Shown here: positions 63,942-64,000 of the stretch, in pieces | Layout: each line of letters opens with the position of its first letter | How positions within the stretch are numbered: position 1 is the stretch's first letter | DNA from: Thalassospira profundimaris | GTDB taxonomy: Bacteria; Pseudomonadota; Alphaproteobacteria; Rhodospirillales; Thalassospiraceae | Reading direction: 5' to 3' | Length of the DNA stretch: 64,000 nt | Assembly: GCF_003326675.1 (NCBI RefSeq) | Contig: NZ_JPWF01000005.1 | Location: 271,083-335,082 of the forward strand | The notes under the pieces: model-generated | Database searches by the model: none | What the model was told of the DNA's origin: nothing | What the model saw: the letters and a program-made list of their open reading frames with translations, nothing else | Position numbers and translations under genes: made by a program

Positions 63942-64000
63942 ATGTCCTATACCCTGACAGGAAAACATTTGATCGCGGGCGACTGGGTTGCAGGAGCCGC
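63942..64000 (+). CDS. Aldehyde dehydrogenase, first 19 residues (cut by window edge)
   Basis: ATG at 63942 with GGGAAA upstream begins MSYTLTGKHLIAGDWVAGA, the usual N-terminus of aldehyde dehydrogenases of the 2-oxoglutarate-semialdehyde type. The catalytic parts are outside the window. 49 bases after the ThDP enzyme, same strand, so likely the same pathway. Confidence 0.6.
   Translation, partial: MSYTLTGKHLIAGDWVAGA

Overview
The window joins two very different kinds of DNA. Positions 1 to about 12,490 are the distal part of an AT-rich integrated mobile element. From 12,490 to 64,000 is a GC-richer chromosomal backbone with a complete denitrification supercluster followed by two carbon-catabolism clusters. 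Alphaproteobacterial features are the nosCRZDFYLX and nirSECFDLGHJN gene orders, an H-NS/HvrA-type protein, many TRAP and sugar-ABC genes, and DNR/NnrR-type regulators. A marine Rhodospirillales bacterium such as Thalassospira would fit, but that name is an inference from gene content only. Mobile element (1-12,489): a truncated H-NS-like gene, two unknown genes, an archaeo-eukaryotic-type primase/replication protein, a three-gene restriction or defence operon (MmeI-like DNA methyltransferase, SF2 helicase, GIY-YIG nuclease), a small XRE regulator with palindromic operators facing a membrane protein, and a mobilisation module (candidate oriT, MobC, relaxase, and a small gene nested out of frame inside the relaxase). 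The element ends in a 28-base copy of a tRNA 3' end, so the intact tRNA and probably the integrase lie left of the window. Denitrification block (12,490-44,800): a candidate anaerobically induced small RNA; ubiTUV for oxygen-independent ubiquinone synthesis; ric (iron-centre repair); norCB and norQDEF; the convergent nirSECFDLGHJN operon for cytochrome cd1 and heme d1; a CbiX-like chelatase divergent from nirS; three tandem Crp/Fnr regulators; then nosCRZDFYLX-nnrS. Six TTGAY-N4-GTCAA boxes lie upstream of the sRNA, ubiT, ric, norC, nirS/chelatase and nosC. All three regulators carry the E-xx-SR recognition helix expected to read TTGA, so the block looks like one NO/anaerobiosis regulon. Quinol from UbiTUV-made ubiquinone feeds the pathway, NirS makes NO, NorCB reduces it to N2O, NosZ reduces that to N2, and Ric and NnrS handle nitrosative damage. 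Catabolic blocks: 45,100-55,113 encodes a sugar/polyol ABC importer, SorC-family regulator, aldo/keto reductase, GlpD-like dehydrogenase, class I aldolase and FGGY kinase, a plausible route of import, phosphorylation, oxidation and aldol cleavage of an unidentified polyol. From 55,238 to the right edge lie a GMC oxidoreductase, NIPSNAP protein, TRAP transporter, 3-hydroxyisobutyrate-dehydrogenase-like enzyme, FadR-type regulator with a palindromic operator, a ThDP-dependent enzyme and the start of an aldehyde dehydrogenase; the substrate cannot be read from sequence.
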